From Tachypleus tridentatus (Eukaryota; Arthropoda; Merostomata; Xiphosura; Limulidae), in contig NC_134831.1 in NCBI RefSeq assembly GCF_004210375.1, positions 2,480,001 through 2,544,000 of the forward strand: DNA of 64,000 nt, written 5' to 3'. Below the pieces are notes generated by a model. The model had not been told where the DNA came from, made no database searches, and saw only the letters and a program-made list of their open reading frames with translations. Shown piece by piece: positions 58,463 through 64,000 of this stretch. Position 1 is the first letter of the stretch. Each line of letters starts with the position of its first letter. The translations under genes were made by a program, and so were the position numbers.

Positions 58463-59042
58463 AAAAGCATAACTTACTATTTAAAGCTGTAGTTATATGT
58501 TTTTGCAAAGGTGTCAGTCGGTTATACACAGTCAGCTGGATAACTTCCACCTAAATAGAGGACTTAATATTTTTGCATGGTTACACCTCATAGTTCTAGT
58601 TTTAACAGCTTAGTTTGTATCGCAGACAAAGTAATTATTCAGTTTTATAGGAATATTTATGTTAAGAATCAGCTGTTGGTTAAACAAAAGTTATTTTGCT
58701 CAATTAAATAAGACGTTAATGGAAATGTTTCATGTTAATATTTGTAGAATGAATTACATTGGACGAATATCTTGATAAGAATCATTTTACGAATCTGTCT
58801 TTTTTGGTGAACTTCAGAAATATTTATTAGATCTTAAAGTTTCCTTTCGTTGAACTCGAACTCGCATTTAACACCCACATTTTACATTACCTGTGAACTT
58901 ATTTCTATGGAACATTCTAATATTTACTTAACTTTATTCATAAGACGTTTTTAAAGTCAAACATAGAGTAAATTAATATGTATACATAACAGTGTATAGC
59001 CCATCAGAAATAACAGTACCTCACATTTCATAGCAAACTGGC
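58463..59042. other. Unclassified DNA
   Basis: No gene or repeat recognised. Confidence 0.35.
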
Positions 59043-59163
59043 TCTTCAGTGGCACAGCAGTATGTCTGTAAACTCAAATCGCGAGAAATCGGGTTTCGAT
59101 ACCCGTGGTGGGTAGAAAACAAATGGCCCATTGTGTAGCTTTGTGCTTGATTCCCAATAAACC
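59043..59163 (+). repeat. Family B SINE, near full length
   Basis: TTCAGTGGCACAGCAGTATG, ATCGGGTTTCGATACCCGTG and GTGGGTAGAAAACAAATGGC, then CCATTGTGTAGCTTTGTGCT and CCAATAAACC. The B-box GGTTTCGATACC is intact, making this the best family B reference in the window. Confidence 0.92.
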
Positions 59164-60180
59164 AAGCCATAGCTAATTAAAACAAATAAGTTTTGCAAAA
59201 TCAAATTTGACCGACCAAAAGGCAGAAAAGTGCAGTCGAAACAGCCAAACGTCTGTAAATTCCTTTGTGAACCAATCAAGATTAAATTTTTCATTGTTAC
59301 GTATTCACAGAATAATTATTAATAAACATCAGACAAACAACTTCTAGTTTACACAAAAGCCATTGCGTTTTGGTAACACTAAGTTCTAACAAGAGCATAA
59401 CCTAATATTGTTGTTAATCTACGCACTGAAAGTATAAAGTGAAATGTATAGACGATAAATCTAGAAAACATATTTGTAGATTTCTCTCTTTAACGTTTTT
59501 GTTGGTTAGAGAGGTTTGTATTTATTAAACTGTTAAAGCTATAACAAAATAACTTAATTCAGGAACATTTTAAATTTAAAATTGAATTGATATTCTTACT
59601 TTCGTGATAGACTTTTATGCACTTGACTCCAGGATAGGTGATCCCAAACCACGTCTCTACTTCAGGCTTATTATAACAACACTTACAACACTTATAAGGT
59701 TCCTTGATCCTCCTGCATCCACGCAACTAAAGTCGTAATGAGCAGACAGTAATCCAAGTATTTTATTTGAATAAATGCATTTGGACTTTTATTACTCCTT
59801 CTATTTAGAAAAATCAAGTGTGACGTGACGTGACACACACACACACAGGGTTTTGAACAGCTTAATTGTGTATGTTTGTAAGTTTTAGACATCTCGGGTT
59901 TTAAAGGAAACGAAAATGTTATATCTTCTCTATATTTGTTATGCGTAGGCTAGAATTGCTAGATAGAGAATGGACAAGTGAAGTGAAGTTAAACTGGAAA
60001 AGATCGAAATTGGAGAATGTAAATATAGTGCTTGTGAAACTCAAAAGGCAAAATAAAAACCAACACAAGGAACCCAAAGTGTACATTCAGAACGAGTTCT
60101 GAACATACAAAAAACAAACAAATGTGACGTACCGGTACATTGTATGACACATCACCATAAGCAGAGCTTAAAGTCCCATA
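59164..60180. other. Unclassified DNA
   Basis: No gene or repeat recognised; a short (CA)n run lies at about 59834-59846. Confidence 0.4.
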
Positions 60181-60182
60181 TA

Positions 60183-61449
60183 CAGTGGTACCTCGGTTCT
60201 CGAACAATTCGGTTTTCGAACATATTGTTTACGAAAAAAATGTCTTAGTTCTCGAACATAAACTCGGTTCCCGGACCAAGCTGTCGTGGCCCGGACCCCC
60301 AAAATAACTCGACTGATGACCCGAACGACCCTTCAACCATTTTCGACCCACGCCAAGCTTGTCCAAAACATTTTACCCGCACCTGTTGCTCAGTCCACAC
60401 CCTCGCTAAAATCTGCTGTGAACGTTCTCATTTTTCTTTTTGTTGTTGTTTTATAAATATTCTGATTAAATAAACCACCAGGGGTCAAAGAAGGATAATG
60501 AAAGAAGCAAACCAAAAAGAAAAGTTGTTAGAGTCACAATAGAGGTGAAAAAAGATCTCATAGCGAAGTATGAGAGTAGTGTTCCCGTGTTTGACCTTAC
60601 TACACAGTTTGGTATGGCGAAGTCTACAGTCTGAACCATACTGAAAAATAAAGAGGTCATCAAAAGAGCTGATGTTGCAAAAGGAGTGACAGTGCTTACA
60701 AAACAAACATCACAAACAATGGAAGAGGTAGTAAAACTGTTGTTGAGTTGGGTAAACAAAAAACAGTTAGCTGGTGATTGCATTTCTGAGACCATTATTT
60801 GTGAGAAAGCACAGCAGTTGCATGCTAACCTCCTGAAAAACACCCCTAGAACAAGTGCTGATACAAGTGAAGCCTTTAAGGTTAGTAGGGGTGGTTTGAA
60901 AAATTTAGGAAGAGAAGTGGCATACATAGTGTGGTGAGACATAGGAAGGGTGCCAGTTCTAACAACATTTTAAAATGCAAGCAGAAACAAACCTGATTAG
61001 ACACGTTTTTAGTGAGAAATAGGTCCAGTGAGTCTCAAGCAGGTTGTAGCGGTGCAAAGAGACAGAAAAGAGAAAGAACCCCAGAAGGAGAGCTACCTGA
61101 CGTTTTTGTGGAAGGTGACTCCCCTTCCAAACAATAATAACCCTCCTACTCTCCACGTTCCTCACTACCTTTCACTTACGTCATCAGCTCTCCTCAACAC
61201 AGGTAAAGTGCAGTTAAATTTTCATTTATTGTTTTTCTATTCTGTTTACAGTTTTTATGGTTGACTTTATGCATGTAAGTATTATTATACAGGTATAAAT
61301 AAGCAATATTTTTACTTAAAATGCTTCATAATGCGTAATTTTTGGAGGTCTGTAACGGATTTATTTACAGTATTTCTTATGGGAAAAGTTGATTTGGTTT
61401 TCGAATAGCCTTCTGGAATGGATTAAGTTCGAGAACCAACGTACCACTG
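60183..61449 (+). mobile_element. Tigger/pogo-type DNA transposon, internally deleted
   Basis: The element is 1,267 bp and flanked by TA on both sides (60181-60182, 61450-61451), the target duplication of the Tc1/mariner superfamily to which pogo and Tigger belong. The left end CAGTGGTACCTCGGTTCTCG plus AAC and the complement of the right end (CAGTGGTACGTTGGTTCTCG plus AAC) agree at 21 of 23 positions. Inside are the two ends of a Tigger-like transposase gene with the catalytic middle missing. Such a copy cannot move itself but could be mobilised by an active relative. The terminal repeats are well kept compared with the surrounding SINEs, suggesting it is not very old. Confidence 0.9.
60473..61137 (+). 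pseudogene. Tigger-like transposase pseudogene lacking the DDE domain
   Basis: In one frame from about 60473 to 60934 the translation includes SKPKRKVVRVTIEVKKDL, QFGMAKSTV and KNKEVIKRADVAKG, then EEVVKLLLSWVNKKQLAG. This is the pogo/CENP-B-type N-terminal helix-turn-helix and the start of the second DNA-binding domain (CENPB-type) of Tigger transposases. A TGA at 60632-60634 interrupts the first helix-turn-helix, and a frameshift before 60935 ends the frame. From 60976, in another frame, comes the transposase C-terminus, KRQKRERTPEGELPDVFVEG, ending at TAA 61135-61137. The DDE integrase-like domain (several hundred residues in the family) is absent. No good start ATG is kept. A 158-codon minus-strand frame over the same bases (60466-60942) is a shadow. 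Confidence 0.88.
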
Positions 61450-61451
61450 TA

Positions 61452-64000
61452 TTTTATAAGATATTTAAAAACACAAGTTCCCAAAAAGAGTGCCTATATA
61501 ATGTATGAGATACAGCCAAAAAGCAAAGCTTAAAGCACTCACGGAATATATGAGAGATAAACAACCACAAAGTAAAGCTGCGAAGGTATTAGATACAGCC
61601 ATAAACTAAATCTGAACTTGTTATAATTATAATAAATTTATTTGCCATTAAATATTAATAATAAGTCTATTATATTTTAAACACTATTAAAATACCATAT
61701 CTAGCTAGTCCTTATTTTTATAATTAGAACAGTGTATAATAATGAAAATGGATATGACGAATATAGTATGGTGGTATATTACATCTTTGACCACATTCTC
61801 TTGAGCTTTTATAACCATTTAACTCATAAAGGGGTGAGTGTATTATCTTATTAATATTGGACTTATAACGTGTATAAATCGTAAATTAAAGAGAACAGAG
61901 TAAAAATAAATCAAATTTAGTTTATTTTAATAAATTTGATGAAATCAGAGAAATATAATAAACATTTTGAGAAATATACTTGTTTCTAACGTTATATACT
62001 TGTATACCCTCTGTCTTTTCACGTAGTATCAGTCTTTCAATAGATCGTTCTCATAATTATAGGAATTAATTAGGTCTGGCGTCAGTTTGAGAACAGAAGT
62101 CAGTGAAGAGGGAACAGATCTTCATGGACAGGAGATATAGTCTTGAATACTGGAGCAATGTTAAGGGAATTTTAGAAACGATGTCATGCTATTTCAATTC
62201 ATTTACTGCATGTCCAGACACTGAAGATGGACCACATGCAAAAGTCAAGACAATTATTAAGGAGGAAAGTCTAATTTACGGGAACCATGTTTACACGCTC
62301 AACTTTAGGATATGTTTACCAGAGATTTATAAATGAAAAAACAACAACATTACATGTGTTTTTTTTTTAATTGAGAAGCTAGTATTACATAAACTGAGAC
62401 ATAAATATCATATCCACAAAACTACCATTTGTCTAAGGATTGGTGTTAAGTGAGAAAGTGAATTTCACTTTAAATGTTATTATATTACTTAAATGCTAGT
62501 GAAAAATATGTTATGTGTTAAAAGGACCCAGTTGTTATTAAATATACACAGAATGCATTGCCATCTACCAATAGTCTGTTCCTGTGATGAAAATGGAAAT
62601 GATCAGTTTTTGAAATGTTAAGTTTTTAAATGATCTTTCCTTTTATTACTATTCTATAAAAACATGTCTGATAAAACAACAGAACAAATTTTGTTATCAA
62701 TAGATTTGCTTAGACATCCCATTTTTCTTTTAGAAAAATATCCTTTGATAAATAACTGTGTTGTCAAGTGCATAATACAGAAAACATGGTTATGTATCGC
62801 ACTACCACAAGTAAAAAAATAAAATTACATAGTCTAATTGAATTTGAAGGAGGAAGAGTGATACATAGGTCATGAAGTATAATTAATTAAAGAAATATTT
62901 TGATGATTAAATTACCATTTTGCGAATGAGATTAATGGTAGCTGTGTTGTTTTTCTATTAGTAAGAAGGTTTTTTATACCTTTAACAAGAAAATGGACTA
63001 AACACTCATCTATAAAGTAGCACAACGTTTACTGGTAGGACTCTATATTAATCCATAAAATATATTACTCTAATGTCATCGAAGTAAGGAAATTACAACA
63101 TTAATATTAAAAAGTTTATATGTTCAAATCTTAGCTAGAGCTTCAATAATAAGTTTACTATTTTATGACATCAATATATAATTTTATAACGAAATTAATT
63201 AGCTTTAAAATTCAGGCTGGTAAAAGTTTCGGACAGTTTAGTAACAGTCTGATAAGAACTTCTTGAATATTCCTACAGTTTCTTGTATAATCAATACTTT
63301 GTGAGCATCCACTATTCTCTGCAACTAATTTTAATAAAATCTAAGTGGTTGATGAACGAACAGCTTGAAGATCTATTTAGTTTATTAAGTGCCACTTAAT
63401 AAACAAATAAAATATTCGAACGTTTTAATGTTGTTAATAAGCTAAATAAAGTTAATTAATCAGAAACTGCAGTTTAAGTTTTAAAACAGTGAATACTCAG
63501 ATTACTCTCTTAAGTGAAACTAAAAGCTGAAACTTTATGTAGAATATTTTACTTTTAGCTGAAATTCGTTCATTAGAGCATTCAAAACATCAGTAATTTT
63601 AGCAGTGCTGAGTGAAATAAAGAAACAGAACATGTCTTGCTAAAGAAAATGAAGCTTAATTAGCCAGAAATTATGTTTCTGATGAAGTTTTTTGATTTTC
63701 ATTGACTGCTAGGTTCTGGTTCATTATTGATAAACACCAACCTATATAGGTCAGACAGCTCTGTGATTAATTATAATAAGTGATGAACATATACATTTAA
63801 AGATATATAAAATAAAGTAACGCAGTCTCCATACTCTTGCATTTGTTTGCAAATTCCAATGGGTGCTTTAAAGAGATTTTCTTAAAACCTTTCTAAAATA
63901 CAACTGAATATAATGGGAGTATAAAGTTTGAAGAACAAAGGTATCATTCACTGTTATAAAATACGAGTTTTAGCGTTATGAGGATTCAGACTTATCACTA
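61452..64000. other. Unclassified A+T-rich DNA to window end
   Basis: No transposon, SINE or tandem repeat recognised in 2.5 kb, which is unusual in this window. A 77-codon plus-strand frame at 62103-62336 has more balanced composition than most but no recognised domain or splice context I can defend. Confidence 0.4.

Noticed and set aside
60466..60942. 158-codon minus-strand frame
   Set aside because: It is the antisense shadow of the Tigger transposase relic, whose plus-strand translation is recognisable.

Overview
This 64 kb window looks like non-coding DNA from a large, A+T-rich animal genome. I found no host protein-coding gene, rRNA, functional tRNA gene, CRISPR array or bacterial-type operon that I can support. 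Open reading frames are short, lie on both strands, lack recognisable domains, and those checked begin or end inside repeats. The only protein-coding traces I recognise belong to transposons: a defective Tigger/pogo-type element with TA target duplication and terminal inverted repeats (60183-61449), and a decayed Penelope-like retroelement reverse transcriptase on the minus strand (about 39860-41085).

The commonest dispersed sequences are short tRNA-derived SINEs. Family A has a Thr-like tRNA head (anticodon loop CTCGTAA), a roughly 200-bp body and an (AAAC)n tail. Family B has a Val-like head (loop CTTACAA). Family C is a short relative. All three share a similar 3' segment (about CAGATAGCCC..TGTAGCTTTG), which suggests one retrotransposition machinery. 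From memory, family A resembles repeats common in horseshoe crab (Xiphosura) genomes. I infer a chelicerate, probably a horseshoe crab, but this is recollection and not a database match.

The second theme is tandem repetition. Arrays of different unit length occur at 1.4-2.2 kb (47 bp), 2.5-2.9 kb (73 bp), 5.2-5.6 kb (93 bp), 8.5-8.6 kb (35 bp), 13.6-16.6 kb (53 bp, about 3 kb long, with higher-order structure), 17.9-18.1 kb (23 bp), 32.7-32.9 kb (45 bp), 41.4-41.7 kb (47 bp), 44.4-44.8 kb (with an inverted copy), 45.2-45.8 kb (degenerate, then 31 bp), 51.2-51.7 kb (64 bp, very uniform), 52.3-52.6 kb (37 bp) and 57.3-57.9 kb (36 bp). The last appears to have grown out of the tail of an adjacent SINE.

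Layout. 1-6 kb: minisatellites and one hairpin. 6-13 kb: scattered SINEs, a large foldback and unclassified DNA. 13.4-16.6 kb: the 53-bp satellite and its 2,014-bp duplication. 17-39 kb: mostly unclassified A+T-rich DNA with isolated or paired SINEs, including a SINE nested in a SINE at 25.75-26.25 kb. 39.8-41.1 kb: Penelope relic with a SINE in it. 41-58 kb: dense SINEs and minisatellites. 60.2-61.4 kb: Tigger derivative. 61.5-64 kb: nothing recognised. No cellular pathway is encoded; the window records successive transposon insertions and local tandem amplification.
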